DNA from: Camarhynchus parvulus
Taxonomy: Eukaryota > Chordata > Aves > Passeriformes > Thraupidae
Direction: 5' to 3'
Length of the DNA stretch: 64,000 nt
Assembly: GCF_901933205.1 (NCBI RefSeq)
Contig: NC_044600.1
Span: 4,688,501-4,752,500 of the forward strand
The position numbers were made by a program, and so were the translations under genes. Position 1 is the stretch's first letter; the number at the start of each line of letters is the position of its first letter. This document shows positions 11,912 to 25,700 of this stretch, piece after piece. Below the pieces are notes generated by a model that saw only the letters and a program-made list of their open reading frames with translations, made no database searches and was not told the origin of the DNA.

Positions 11912-14261
11912 GGGGCAGCAGGGGGGAAACCAGCCCAGGGGGAACTCAGAAAAGGAGGAAAAGCCCCGAGTTTCCCGGGTCTCTGGGAGAGCAGGGCCAG
12001 AGAAATGCTATTTTTGGGTGTGGGCAATGATCTCCTGGCTGGTGTGAGTTTCAGTGGGTGGTGGGGCAGAACTAATAAAAGCAGATGAGCTGGTGTAAGC
12101 GAGCAGCTGTGGCATTAAGGATCATGACAAGCAGCTACAGGGCCATGCAAGGGGACACACATGGCTGCTGCTGCTGGCAGAGGAGCAGAGCCAGGAGCCC
12201 TCAGGACACAGCTCTGGGTCACGAGTGCAGAATTCCTGGGACAGCAGGGAGTTACTCCCATCCCTCCCTGCACACACGAGCAGAGGTGGACTCAAAGGTC
12301 TTCCCCACACCCTGGAGCCTGTGGTGTTCTCAGCCACTGTGGTGACACCCCACAAATGGCACCTCTGGAATTTGCGCCTCCTCCTTCCTCTGAGCAAAAC
12401 TCTGATGTGGCTTTTACAGAAAGTAACCCCAGAGATGCAAGAAAAACATGAAAACACTGGGAGATCTTAAATATCCCAGTGCTCCTGGGAGGGTTGCAAT
12501 CACCACCTTTGCACCAGGCAGGTCCACATGGAGCTGGACAAGGAGAATCCAACCAGGTGCACACATGGACACGCCGGGGATGTCCTGCAGCTGTAAATGA
12601 TGTTCTCCTTCCTACCATGGAAAAGTGAATTACATGGATCCATACCCCTCCCACCCACCCAGCCTGCTCTAGGAGAAGTGTCTCCTGGGAGCAAGGACAT
12701 TCCTGCATGGAATTTCACTGCCATTTGCTTCCTAATGTTTTTGGCTTCTGCTGGAGCATCTGCTGTAGATCACTGCCAGGAATGGGATGCCAGACTAGGA
12801 AAATTATAATTTCTGTAGGGCAATAACTATATTCCTGTGGCATGCCAGGAGGTTGGGGGAAGATATTTAAATTACAGTTAAAAATCAAGTTCTGATTTTC
12901 TAACCTTAGCCTTAGTCAGGATCTGCTCTAAAAATGGGTGGGTGATGATGTTGACTTCCCTATCCTATGGGAATTTGTGCTACCAAATTAATTTCCAAAT
13001 CAATTTAATATTTAAAGTTACCTGTGAACATATGGGTATCTCAAAGCAACTGCACACTGGTTGGGGAACCTGGAGAGGGTTGGGAAAAATTTTGACTACA
13101 CTTCTTATTGAGGCATACAGAGTGATGAATGTTCTCAATCTTCTGTTGTGCTTCTATAAGCAGAACAGAATTTGAATTATAATAATTTATTTTATCATCT
13201 GCATTGTTTTTCTTAAATATTGCAGGGGTAGCTATTAAATAACACATCAGACCTCTCTCCCTCACTGTCCTGGGGAAGAATTGCCCCTGGTTTAACCTGA
13301 CCATGTGAAGAATTCCACAGGATCCAGAGCAATCCCTTCACTGACAAAGGGAAAAGGAGAGCAGGGACAGGGTGCAGATTTACCATCATGCAGGACCAAA
13401 ACTCAGCCACAGAGCTGGGATTCTGCAGGAATAAACACACCCTGTCCATCCCATTGCCCTGCCATGCCACTGGAAACACTCCCAGCTCTGCAAGGGATTT
13501 CCATGTGGGTTCCCGTGATCAACCCTCCCTAAACCTCCACTCATCCCATTCCTACACAAATTACCCTTTCCCACCTCATCCCAGCATATTCACTCTTTTC
13601 CCGTAGCTTTGAACACCCATCTCCCAGTCACTGGTGTTTCGCTGCTGCTCTTTGTAGTGAACATAAAATGGTTGATTAAATACAAAACACAACTTATCTA
13701 TCGCCTAAATAATCAATTAGTGCAATTCCAATCAGCCATTTAATCACCTGTCTGAAGTGACAATGACAATTGGTTGCCATCTCTTCTTGCGATCTCCTCC
13801 TCAAAGCTGGACACGACTGACAGGAGCTTTGGGTGAAAACAAGGATTTGCACACCAGGAGTGAGATTTTTTCTGTAGCTCACACTGCAATTACATAAAAT
13901 TAAATGTAAAGTGGGCACTTGTGTATTTTTGGTTTTAAAAAAAGGGATTAATGCACACTTCCACATTTCTGGGTGTGTTTTGAGCCAGCTGTATTTGGCA
14001 CTGCTGGCTTTGTGCTACTGCACATCCCAAGTTAGTGCTGTTTGCCATTTGGAAGTGTCCTCTGGAATTCTGGGTCCCACTGGCAGCCAAACCCTGCGTG
14101 GCTGAGGCAGAACATTGCTGGTGCCCAGCCTTGGCTCTCCACAGGATGCCTTGTGCCCAGCCAAACATCCCCCAGGTTCTGAGGCTGCGGAACAGGAATT
14201 GAGTTCCCAAGGTTGAAATGTCTCTCCATGCACTGAAATCCCACTCCTGACAGGTGTTTCT

Positions 14262-14400
14262 TTTCAAAGACAGGTTGGACAGGGATTGTAGCAACCTGGT
14301 GCAGTGGAAGGTGTCCTTGCCCATGGCAGGGTTTGGAACTGGACCATCTTTAAGGTCCCTTCCAACCCAAACCATCCTGTAACTCCAGGATGAATCTATG
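14262..14400 (+). repeat. CR1 LINE 3' end
   Basis: Sense end: CAGGTTGGACAGGGATTG, GGAAGGTGTCCTTGCCCATG, AAGGTCCCTTCCAACCCAAA, then a degenerate ATTC tail. Confidence 0.85.
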
Positions 14401-15119
14401 ATTCCTTGTCACAGCCCCAAGCACGTCCTCATCACCTTTAGGATCCAAAAAATTTCCTGGGCAATGAGACTGCATGGTCTCTCCCACAGCCTGCAGAAAG
14501 TGGGAATGATGATGTTTGTGCTGGGATTTTGGGAATGCCACACCAAAGCCAGGGGGGTGGATTAACCACCCAGCACCACATTCCATGCAAAGGCAGACAC
14601 AAATACCATTTAACTCCCAAGGAAAACAGCCCTTCCCTTCTTCCCTTGCCTCTCCTGGCGCCAGCAGGGACCTGCCTTCAGCATCCTCTTATCCAGAGGT
14701 GAAATGATGGTGCCACCATAGGCAGCTCCAGGACTTCAGTGGTTGAAAAGGAAACTTGTATCCTGAGCATTTATTAATTCCTAATTGACTCCAAAGTTTT
14801 TTGGTTTTTTTTTCCCTTAAGCTTTATACCAAAATTGTGACTCTTTAAAACATAGATATTCTAGCAAGGAGCTGGGGCAAGTCATCTCAGATTTTTCACA
14901 GAATTGGGTGTTTTACCTTTGAATTGATCAAAGACTCCATCAGCACAGTCTGTATTGTTATTTCCTGTAGTTTGATCCGTGCTCACAGAAAAATTTACAT
15001 TTTATGTAGATAGATCAACATCTTTTCAGTCTCTCATGCACAAAGTAGAGGATTTCTTGGAATTTGATAAAGAGATGAGTTTCCAGGGCTGCCTTTGGAG
15101 ATTTCACTGAGTCCCTCTG

Positions 15120-15360
15120 GAGATCTGCAGACCTTTCCTCATTGGAAAGGTCATTGGAGCTTGGCCTGGTGATCCTGGGTGGTGAAATCCTGGAATAGGT
15201 TGTTCAGGGCAGGGGGGGGTCCCCATCCCTGGGGGGATTTAAAAGCTCTGTGAAGGTGGCACTTGGGAACACAGGTCAGTGGTGGTCCAGGGGGAATGGT
15301 CGGGCTCCATGGTTTTAAAGGGCTTTTCCAAACGAAATGATTCCATTGTTCTATGATCTG
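15120..15360 (+). repeat. CR1 LINE 3' end
   Basis: GAATAGGTTGTTCAGGGCAG, GATTTAAAAGCTCTGTGAAG, GTGGCACTTGGGAACACAGG, ending GATTCCATTGTTCTATGATC. Confidence 0.85.
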
Positions 15361-16637
15361 TCCTGCTCCAAAAGGTGTCCCATGTGGTGTTTTCTTAGTT
15401 AGGTAGGTCAGTGAATCTCTCTCAAGTCTCTTCTTCTACTCTTTTCTCCCCAAACCTCTGAACAAAAAGACACCAATCACAGCAAAGCCAACCAGACCAC
15501 AACAAGAGCACCCCAGCACTGCCAATTTTACCTTGGAACAGCCACCAAAATCCCCAATGGTTGCACAAAAAGAGCATTCCCCCAGGCTGAGCTGTGCTGG
15601 AAGGGAGAGCAATGATACCCATGCCGACATTTGCCCCTTTAATTCTGCATTAAAATGATAATCTCCAGTTCATCTCCATCACATGCTCCTTTTTCATCTC
15701 TCCCGTCTCCACGTCTCTTGGAAGAAGCACATAAGCCTGGATGTTGAAAGATCCTTAATGGTGCTTCTGAGGCTGAATCCCCTCCAGGACTTGATGTCAG
15801 TAGAGAAAAAAGCTCAAATTTGCCTCACCTGCTTCTCAAGCGCTGACAGCCCTTTCCAGGATTAAGTCATTATAATCTCCTTAAGCAGTCATGAAATAAA
15901 ATAAACACAAGTGTGGTTTTCTGCTCAAAATAAAAATACTAAAGTTCACATGAGGAAATGCTTTTGGAGTTGTGAGTACAGGGGAGATTTTGCCTGATTT
16001 TCAAATGCAGCTGACTGATGTCTTTGCAAAGAGTTTTCTGATGTGGTTTTTGGGCTCTTGCTTTGCCATCGAGCTACTCCCCCTCATTAACAACTTTTGC
16101 CCATTTTAACCTGAACTTTCCACAGACTCCTGTAAACTTCCAGAGCAGGCACAGAGCAAAAACTCTCTGAACTCCTAAAGGAATCAAACTGATGCAATTT
16201 ATTTCCACAGAACCATGCAATATTCAATGATACACTGAATCCGTGTTTTTAACACTTTTTAAAGGACTAAAACCCTGGAAAGAATTAATTAGGCATGCCC
16301 TGAAGCCTGAGCACTTAACAGTTTTCCACTCGGTTGTAGAATTTTAAGACCACCAACACTGGATACTGGCAAAGATTATCAAAGGTATTCTGGGCTGAAA
16401 TACAAACTAGTCAGAGGGCTTGGCCACTAAGCGACTGGAAAATACTTCATGAAAGCTTTAGCCAGGCTATTGTATTTTGTAAAGAAATTTTAAGAAAAAA
16501 TCTGCAGTATCCAGAAGGTTAAATTTAGGGCAGAGTGACTCACTGGGAAAAAATGTCCTGCTGGGAATATTGTCTTCTCTGCAGATCAAGCAAATTGTTC
16601 ATGCAGCAGAGAGGTATTGAAGGACCCAGCACTCCGA

Positions 16638-16900
16638 GTGGGGCTGGAAGGGAACGATGGGCTGGGATCCACAAAGGATCCCATGCCTGAGCATGGGAAT
16701 GTGGGGCTGGAAGGGAATGATGGGCTGGGATCCATGAAGGATCCCATGCCTGAGCATGGGAATGTGGGGCTGGAAGGGAACGATGGGCTGGGATCCATGA
16801 AGGATCCCATGCCTGAGCATGGGAATGTGGGGCTGGAAGGGAACGATGGGCTGGGATCCATGTAGGATCCCATGCCTGAGCATGGCAATGTGGGGCTGGG
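16638..16900. repeat. Minisatellite, 63 bp unit, four copies plus partial
   Basis: The unit starts GTGGGGCTGGAAGGGAACGA and ends CCTGAGCATGGGAAT, with copies at 16638, 16701, 16764 and 16827. Because 63 is a multiple of three, several frames stay open through it; they are not genes. Confidence 0.93.
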
Positions 16901-18175
16901 CTGCAGCAGCCTCTGCAGCCACTGCACACCTGGAGCCAGCAACCTCTGGAAGTGTCAGGAGCTGGGAGATGCTGACATGGAACTGTCCCTCATGCTGAAT
17001 TGAGATGAGAATGTACAATTTCAAAAAAAGTCCAAGTAATTTTTTTTAACCTTTTTTTCCACATCAGAAAAAATTTCCATTCAATTTTCTGGCATTCTTC
17101 CAACCACTTCTGTTCCCTACAGCAGTATTGCAAAGAAATCTACCCCTGCCAAAACAGGCACCATTAAATAAGGTCCTTGATAACCCACAATGATATTGCA
17201 GTGAACTGATGGGAGTCTCAATTGGAGAAAGTTCCTTATTTAAGTGCCTGATGCCCAGAAAAATGATGGATGCTGTACAAGATGACAAGGATGGATGCAA
17301 GACAAAGATGGTACAGACACACAGGTATTTCAAAAATAACACAGGTCAGATGCAAAAGCATAAAACCAAAATAAAAGAGCCAAAAAAACCCAAACAAAAC
17401 CCAAGCAAGAATTAGTCACTCACAGTTTCTATCCTTGATTAAAAACTCCTAGACAAGCAAATTGATATAATTTCCTTTTCGCTCTCCCATTATAGAATAA
17501 AAACGACTCACCTTAGTAAATCTTCCTATGACTATTTACTGTGCAGAATTTAAGGAGAAATTTAAAACATTGAGGATATAAAACTGCAGGTGAACAGGGA
17601 CATTCCAACCCCAGAGAGCTGAGGACCTTCAGGTTCAGTATTTTTTCTCTCTCCCTTGCATACAACGGCTTTCACCAATGAACAACAACACCAATTTTAT
17701 TTCCTTGTTACAATTGCTTTCCTCACTCATGATCTTGGGATCACTGGCCAAGGGTTGAAGGAGCTGCTGGTCCAAGAGGATCTCTTGGATCTTCCCTGTT
17801 CCAAGAGGATTAACCTGGAATGACCCCCAGAGACACCCCTGAGTGTCCCCAGCTCCTGATGATGTCACCAGCAGCAAGTTGAAGATGCGAGGAGAGAATA
17901 ACTCAGAGATGATCCCATAACACAGCGAGTTTAATGGAAACAGAAATGTAGAACACTGCAACATATTCATAAATGTCTTAGATTGTATCATATATTACAA
18001 CATACTCAAAGATGGCCTGTTTTCTAAACCAAGTACAGCCAAACCCACATGGCTTCCTTGCACATGGATTAAGCTAGGAAAAAAACCAACATTGTAATAA
18101 ATGGAAGATGACAATGAGCCTATATGAAAATCCATGCATATGTACATATATGTATATACACATGTAAAACACACG

Positions 18176-18181
18176 TTTATT
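18176..18181 (-). terminator. Candidate polyadenylation signal for the SLC9A-like gene
   Basis: AATAAA on the minus strand about 1.4 kb after the exon 12 stop. It is the first perfect hexamer I found downstream. It is a short motif with no other support. Confidence 0.25.
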
Positions 18182-19584
18182 GGTAAAAGCTCAAATTTTC
18201 CTTTGCAATGAAGTGAATTTCCAGTGATGGACTCACCTTCAAGTAAACATGAACCACCTCAGCTTATGCCAGGACACCATAAAGGGTTTTTTTCAGAAGA
18301 AAATGAGACCTTGGACCATTGCAAAGCAAATTCACACAAATTTGGGCCTTTAATTTAAAATGAAAGGCCCAATGTACCATGCAGGGGTCTCCTAAGGGAG
18401 TATTTCTGCACACAGGAGTCTGGTTCTGCGAGCCCAAAACTATCACGGCGGGAAGTCTGTGAATTCCTACAGTTTCTTTTAATGGTGTTTCAAAAAGAGC
18501 CACTCGTTCAGATTAAACACTCTTGGATCAGAGGAAGGAGAAGAGAAAGAAAAATGTCAACACAAAACTAAAACTTGCCCTGTCAGGTTCAGTAAGGACA
18601 AGAATTCAAAGGCTTGAACTTACCTGGAGTTTCAAAGAAAATTACCCAAAGCTGGGGCTACCTGTCTTCCTCAGGTCCTATCCCCAGAGTTTTCCTGCAT
18701 CTGCTGTGCAAAGGGCTCACACCTTTCCTGGGAGAAGCCACCAGGGTTTGGGCCACCCTCCTGGCACCCCTCTAAACCCACAGCTCCCAGCTATGGCAGC
18801 ACAGATCGTCCCAAAATATCTTTACAGGATTAATGAAACCAACCAACCACGTCAGAAATCTTTCCCATCTATTTAAGGGCTGTTGCCTTCATCTCCTGCT
18901 ATCACCACTGGGTTTGGAGCCTCCTCATTTTAACTTTGAGGTGAATCATTCCTTACATAAATTTTCAAAAACCAGTAAGAACATATTTCTCCCTTTTAAC
19001 TCAGGTGCAATAATTTTTCATTAGCAGAATTGTGGCTGGGTGTGGGACAATCCCTCAGGTAAGACACAGCCCCTTACTTAACTATGTCATTTAACTTTGG
19101 GCTCCCTGAGATTAATGTTTATACTCAGGATCCATCAGTTCCTGAGGAGAAGAAATCTGTTGCTGTTTCTGCTCTTTCTTCCATTCCCTAATAAAACCTT
19201 CTTTGAGATTATCAAGTTTTTCCCAACCTATAATCCAAATGCTCCCTGCTGTTTAGCCTATCCCTGAAAATTAATGAGAAGATCCCATATCTCACCTTAT
19301 TAAAACATCCTTCCTTGCAGTTGTAGGCAGTTTCAGCAATTTTCCCAGACTGAACGGGCTAACTTTTCCTAGAAATTCCTTAGAAATGTCCCCTCAGCTA
19401 TTTCCTGGCATTGCTGGGCATCTTTTCCCTCAGCTCCCACAGAGAACCCAACACTGGGCAATAAGAGTGACTTTCCATGCAAACCACTCCGGATATTCTG
19501 CCCTGTCTACACTGTCCTTTCCAATGTGCATCTTATTTACATTATCTACACATCCAGCAGCCCTCCCTGAAGGAGTCAGAGCCC

Positions 19585-19730
19585 TCATGGGGAACCAGAG
19601 CATCCCCTGTGTTGGTACATCTCCAGAGTCAGCTCCTTCACCCCCGTGCCGCCGGGCTGGGGCGGTGGGATGGCACACACGGACTTGGACCGGCTCTCCT
19701 TCACCTCCCGGACCTTCTCCGTGTTCCCCA
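19585..19730 (-). CDS. SLC9A-like exon 12 (C-terminus and stop)
   Basis: Acceptor CTTCCCACAG|TGGGGA follows a tandemly repeated pyrimidine tract. 143 coding nt lead to TGA at 19587-19585; residues 674-721. It includes [20 protein letters not shown]. This end is in frame with exon 11, but it could be partly intronic if a weak GTACCA donor near 19618 is used to join a further tail exon. Confidence 0.65.
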
Positions 19731-22700
19731 CTGTGGGAAGAGAAACAGCACGAGAAACACCACGAGAAACATCACAAGAAACACCCTGAGAAACACCCTT
19801 CTTTGTGGTTCAGCAGGAATGAAGGAACACCGAGGTGGCCACGTGCCCTTTGGGGATGAGCTGTTCCACTCCACTTCCCAATTATAAAACAGGAGACAAA
19901 GATCAGTGTTTCCATGGAAGGAAAAGCCAAAAAAAAGGTGATTTAAACTCAGGTTTACACTTCAAAATACATAAAGTATTTGGATCAATATCATCATTCT
20001 TTTGTCAGTCCACATCTGCATCTTTGTAGAGGAAAAATTCACGTTGGTGACTTCCTAAACCTCTGGAAAATGCAGGTGTCCTGCTGGAGCACCTGGAATG
20101 TCCTGTTGTCACATTATGGGATTGTTTGACAGGGATGAACATGCAACCATGACAGAAGGGTTACAATCTCCTTCTGTTCTGACATCACTGTATTTCAGTG
20201 GCCATAGTGCTCATCTTTTCTTTGGGGTGGAAAAAAAATTTACCCAGAAATAATGGGTTTTATCACTTTTCTCTCCTTACAGTCACAATTTTCTTCAGGA
20301 GGAACATTAGTGAAGTATTCCTGGTAAACTGTGGATTAAAACAGCTACATCCCAAGTTGGATAAGGCAACCTGACCTGGTTGGAGATGTCCCTGTTTGTG
20401 GCAGAGGGGTTGGATTAGATGGCTTGGAAAGAGCCCAAACCATTCACACCAACCCCAGGTGGGCCGAGAGGTGGCACCAGGGCTCTTTCAGCTCTTCTTG
20501 CTCACCCATGAGGCTCATTTAAGGAGCCCCACTCTGTCCCACAACCTCCCTGTCACCTGCTGGGCCATTCCACAGGGATGAGGGAGGGCAGGGAATGAGC
20601 CCCAGCTCCCCAACTTACCGGTGAGGGAGCGGCAGAGCTTGGGCTGCGGGCTGGGCTCGCCCTGCGCCGAGCACGAGTCCTCCTTCTGCGACTGAGGGAG
20701 AGAAGGACTTCAGTGCCCTGGGAAACCTGTTCAAACACCCCTGCCTCATAAACCAATCATCTGCAATCCCTGAGGGTTCCACTCCCTTTCATCTCACTTT
20801 TGCCATGTAAAAATAAACAACAACAACAACAAAAAAAGAAGGATTGCTAAAAATAGGCTGAAGAGTTGGCAGGAAGTATTTGCAGATGGTGATTTGCTAC
20901 AACACAGAATCATGGAATGGCCTGGATTAGAAGGGACCTTCATCCCATTCCAACCCCTCTGCTGTGGGTGGGGACACCTCTCACAGGACCAAGCTGCTCC
21001 ATCCAAACTGGCCTAAAACCCTTCCAGGGATGGGGCATTCACAGATTCTCTGAACAACACTGCAAGCTCCTTATGGACTGTCAAGAATTTAGAAATGAAA
21101 CTGAGCCAGTGTCAGAGGCTTAAACAGTTAAAGCAATTATGTTTTGAGTTCTGGGAGAGGTCTGAGCCCCCCAGGAACGGCTCAGCTGAGGATGGGAAGG
21201 AGCAGCCCTGGAGAATGGGGCAGGGAGTGCAGAAGGCAAAGCTGTCCCCAGGATATGGATGTTTCTCACCTTGGCTGTTCCCCACGCTGGCTGCAGGCCA
21301 AGGAGGCAGGTAACGAGCTGGCACTAACGAGCTCCCTGTCCTTTCACTCCAGTGCTAATCTCCACCCTCCAGGACAAAAAAATGGGAATGAAAAAAATAA
21401 AAATCAGGTAGCACAATGCCGCCTGGATTGTTCGGCGCCTCTGCAAACTGGGAATAAGTCTCTCACGCAGCTGTGATTTGGCACCTCGGTCCAGAAACCC
21501 AGACTGCCAAAATAACTCTGGACACCTCCCAGCCCGGTTTTCTGTTTTGTTTCGGTTCGTTCTCCTCCCTCCCCTAACGAGGACCGCTGCCCTCCATCCC
21601 TTGTTCTCCCTTTTATTGACCATTTTAATAATAATGCCTTCCCGGCTCCGGCAGCTCCTTGGAAAGCCATTCCCAGGGGCATTGAGCGATTCTCAGAGCA
21701 TGCTCCATGAAAGGGCTCTGACATAATTACCAAAGGCACTCTGTCATTTACGCACATGGCTCACAGGCAGCTCCAAATAAGCTCCTTCTGGGGGAGTGCA
21801 CTCCTGTTTTGGCAGGAGAAAAGAGGACCAAGTTGCCTGGCTACAGGTGCAAGGATTTTCTGGGTGCTCCGTGGTAAATAAAAGCTGTCCTGGGTCTCAG
21901 AATCTGCCCTGCCAGCTCAGGCTGGGCTGGATCCCAGCCTAAAATAAGGCCAGCCCCAAAAGCAGCCGGTGCTGGAAGCCAGCAATGATGCACAGCTCCA
22001 GGAAGCAGCAGCCTTCGGCAGGAATTTTGTCCTTAGGCAGAGGAAGGCGAACTTTCTGCTGGAAATAGATAGTCTTGGAGTTAATCCTCCGGGCTGTGGT
22101 TCAGAGCTGAAGTCACCGCGTTCTTCCTGCCAAGGTCCTTCTGCCTGGTGTAAACCATTTAACCTGCTCTGGAGGAAGGAAGATTGTTCTGTTCTTGCTG
22201 CTTCTCTCTGTTTGCTCTCCAAACTCTCCTTGGAGGAGGCTCCAGAGCCCCCTCTCCCTGCTATAAAAGCCCCTGAAATGCAGGAGACCCCTAAGGCACC
22301 CAAAGCCACCCAGGAGAGGTGACTCAGAGCCATAGAACAGTCTGGGGTGGAAGGGACTTCAGAGATCATCCGTGTCCATCCCAACCCCTCCTGGCTGGAG
22401 CTGATGCTGGGCACAGAGCTGTGTCCATCCCGGGCAGGGAGGGCACTGCCTTCTGCTCTGGAAGGAGAGGGATTGTCCAGCAGCCAAGGTGAACTGGGCT
22501 CCTCCCCAGCCCGCTCAATCCACCAACCCAAGCAGGGATGTTCTCCCACACATCCCTGATTTTGTTAGGGGGGAAAAGACCAACCAGCCCCTAATAAAAT
22601 GTGATAAATATTTAACTGAGCTACAAGAGCTTCATATTTAACAGCAAAGCCCTCAGCAGCTTCACTAAAAAAGAAAAACAGACAACAAACAGAAAAACAG

Positions 22701-25700
22701 GGTTTCTACTGAAGCAAAGGGGTTTTTCAATTATTCCCTCAGCTCCTAACGCTCAAGGTACCACCAAAGCTTTTTTCCAAGAGTGGCAGTGGAATTGCAG
22801 GAGTTTCACCAGCACCACAGGGGTTCCAGTGGCCCTTTGCTGGAAGTTTATTTCGTGTCCCTGGATTTCCAGCTGGGGTTGCAAACACAGTTGTAATGCT
22901 TCCATCTCGTGGCGAGATGTAGAATAGAAAAACCTGGGGAGCAACAGCATCCAAGTTTTTCCTGCTGACTCAAAACCTGGAAGGCCAAACCCTTCCCTGG
23001 GGAACTACAAAAGATGGAATATCTGACAATCAAAAATCTCTAACACTATAGACATTTTTCATTAATAGCTTTTTTAAATCAGGAAAATACCATTTTCTTT
23101 TCAATTTGACATGGAAGAAATATGAGTAGCTGCTTTTTTTCCCAAAAGCTGGTAAGTATTGAACTGCTTATAATAGGCTAAAATCTACTTTTTAGCACAG
23201 TGTTCCTTCTTTCTGGTGACAAATTCTGCAATCTGTCCTCCTACAGCACGAAGTAACAGCATTCACCCACCCTCCTTAATATTATATAATATCATATATA
23301 TAAAATTAATATGGTATTAATATTTCAGGGCTCTATCAGAGCATTATCCCATCAGTTTGGGGCATCATTTTATTTCTTTTAACAGTAAATGAGGCACCTG
23401 TTCATAAAAATTAGGAGGAAAGCTGCTGGTGACACAAAACAGGCCTGGCTTGTCCTTTTGGGCACTGAGGGATGGTTCTTGGGTTAGAACCACCCTTACA
23501 GGTGTCACTGGGATCAGCTCCCAGAATTTACTATCATCTCCCAGGTTGGACAGGACATTCTGATCTAGTGGAAGGTGTCTCTGCCCATGGAAGGGAGTTG
23601 GAACTGGATGATCTTTAAGGCTTCTCCTGACGAAAACTATTGTGGGATTTGCATCTGCTTCCCTTGGCCTGGCACAAAGCCAAGGTGTCTGCAGCAAAGG
23701 GTCTGAGCAGCATCAACAAGTGGCTCCAGTGACACAACAGTCAGTATTCAACATCAAATTGGCATTTTCCATAATCCACAGGGCATTTCCCACCCTCAGA
23801 GGGCATTTTCCATCATCCACGAGTCAGCACAGACACAGAGTGAATCCTACTGCTTTTGCAATTCCCCAAAAACTATTCTGTTCCCCCAAAGCCTGGCTGC
23901 AGCCACTCAAAGGAACAGGAGAAACAGCTTTCCCAAAGCTCCTGGATTTCCCACCAAATGCAGCAGAGAAGGGGAAAGCAGGAGCACAAGGGTTAACAAT
24001 CCTTAAAGGAGGGAACGTCTCGTGCTCAAAATCAGACAGAGTTTGATGTTGCTCTTTTGAAGTTTAATTATACCAAATGTTCTACAGGAACATGCCATGT
24101 TCTTGCCTATCTATTCTGAATTGTAAGTACCAATCAGCATGTAAATGATCAAATTAAATCTTTTAAGTTGTTTGCAAGAGCCAGAACACCTTTCTGGGGA
24201 GGAAGGGCTGAGCACCAGCAGCGTTTGGTGCGGTGCTGCCGCTCTCAGTGGGTTCCTCCATGATTGGCACTTCCACAAGGAAGCTGGAGTGGAAAAAAGT
24301 CCACAGCACCCCTGAGTTCTTGTGCTGTCATGGAAAATTACTATCTAAATAGGGAAGGGTAATTTGTTTCTTTTTAAAAGGTCATTTTGTTCTCATCAGT
24401 GATGGAGCTTGGCTGCTCAGATTAGAGATCACAGCTCATACTTGGACAGTGCTCCAGCTCAAGCCATCAAAACCTAAAATTCGGAGAAGTGAGTGAAATT
24501 TAGGGATGGCTCAGCAATTACTGCAAGCACCAACCCTGCCAGAGCTCAGAGAGTGTTTGGACAACACTTTCAGGCACAGGGTAGGATTTCTTGGGGCTGT
24601 CCTGTGCAGGGCCAGGAGTTGGCTCCATGATTCTCATGGATCCCTTCCAATTCTGGATGTTCTGTTGTTCTGCACTGCTGCTGACCTGGGCATTTGTGAA
24701 CAAAAGATGATAAGGGTTAAATGCTTTTCCTCAAGAGAGTTACAGAGGATGGGAGGAACTGAAAAAACCAAGCCTGCTCCTCATGCATCATTCCTGGAAA
24801 CCTTTCTTTTCCATAGCTAAATGCTGGCCCAGCTTCTCTCACCAATCTCCAAAGAGGAAAAGTCTTCACCAGGCACAGACATTGTGTTGACCCTGTTTCT
24901 CCTCCGATTCAGAACATGAACCAACACAGAGCTATGCAAGCAGTAAATTGGAAAAAAATTCATTTCTCACAGGAATCTAGTAAGCAAAACTTCCTTCTAT
25001 TTTACTTCTTTCAAGCCTGCCCAGATCTGTAGATGTGTTTAAAAACAACTCACCCTCAGAATGCATAAGAAAGATCACAAAAATGCTTCTGTCCTTTCAA
25101 AAGAGTTGGGGGATAACACTGAGCAGTTTCAAATATTTACACTCTGGACCACTGACAATGGGAGAGACAAATTCCTGTCTTTGATGAAATCTCCCAGAAA
25201 AGAAAACACGGGAAAACCAGTCCTCAGGATCGACAAAGTGAAGCCCAGCCAGTGACATTTGCTCAGTGAAGAGCTTTCCCAGCATGGATGGAAGTCACAA
25301 AGCCCTGAACAGGGCTGTGCTTGGGATGGCTCCTTGCTTTGCCAGGAGCTGGGCTGGGGCGAGTTTTTCCCTTGGTATTTTTCCTACTCACTGGAATGCG
25401 ACTTGGGATTTAGACCTTTTTTAAAGTTAAAATAACAAGATTTGTCTTTCGAAGGAAACAGCCTCAGCACTGAGCAGGCTGTGGGGAAAGCAGCCTGTGC
25501 TCCCTCTCACCTCCTTCCTGGAGCTGCAGGTGTCGCTCCCGCCCAGCTCCACCAGCAGGCTCTTGTGCCGCAGGATCAGGATCTCCTTGGCGCGCTCCGT
25601 GGGCTCGCTGTCCCCGGGCAGGGTGTGCCTGTTGTACGCCGGGCCCTGCAGGGGACACAGGAGCTGCTGGACACGGGACATCGCTGCCCTCCTGCAGGAG

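Larger units (their letters stand above)
11912..18175. other. Intergenic: TMEM182-like 5' side to exchanger 3' side
   Basis: No coding exon recognised. It would hold the TMEM182-like promoter just right of 11911, but there is no CpG island or clear TATA box there. Contents seen are two CR1 fragments (14.3 and 15.2 kb) and the 63-bp minisatellite at 16.6 kb. Confidence 0.5.

Noticed and set aside
20848..20857. MEF2-like CTAAAAATAG, also at 35069-35078
   Set aside because: Single 10-bp matches deep in exchanger introns are expected by chance in AT-rich DNA.
21917..22549. Minus-strand open frame of 210 aa in the intron before exchanger exon 11
   Set aside because: It overlaps a CR1 fragment, has no homology I recognise, and sits within an intron whose flanking exons join in phase without it.
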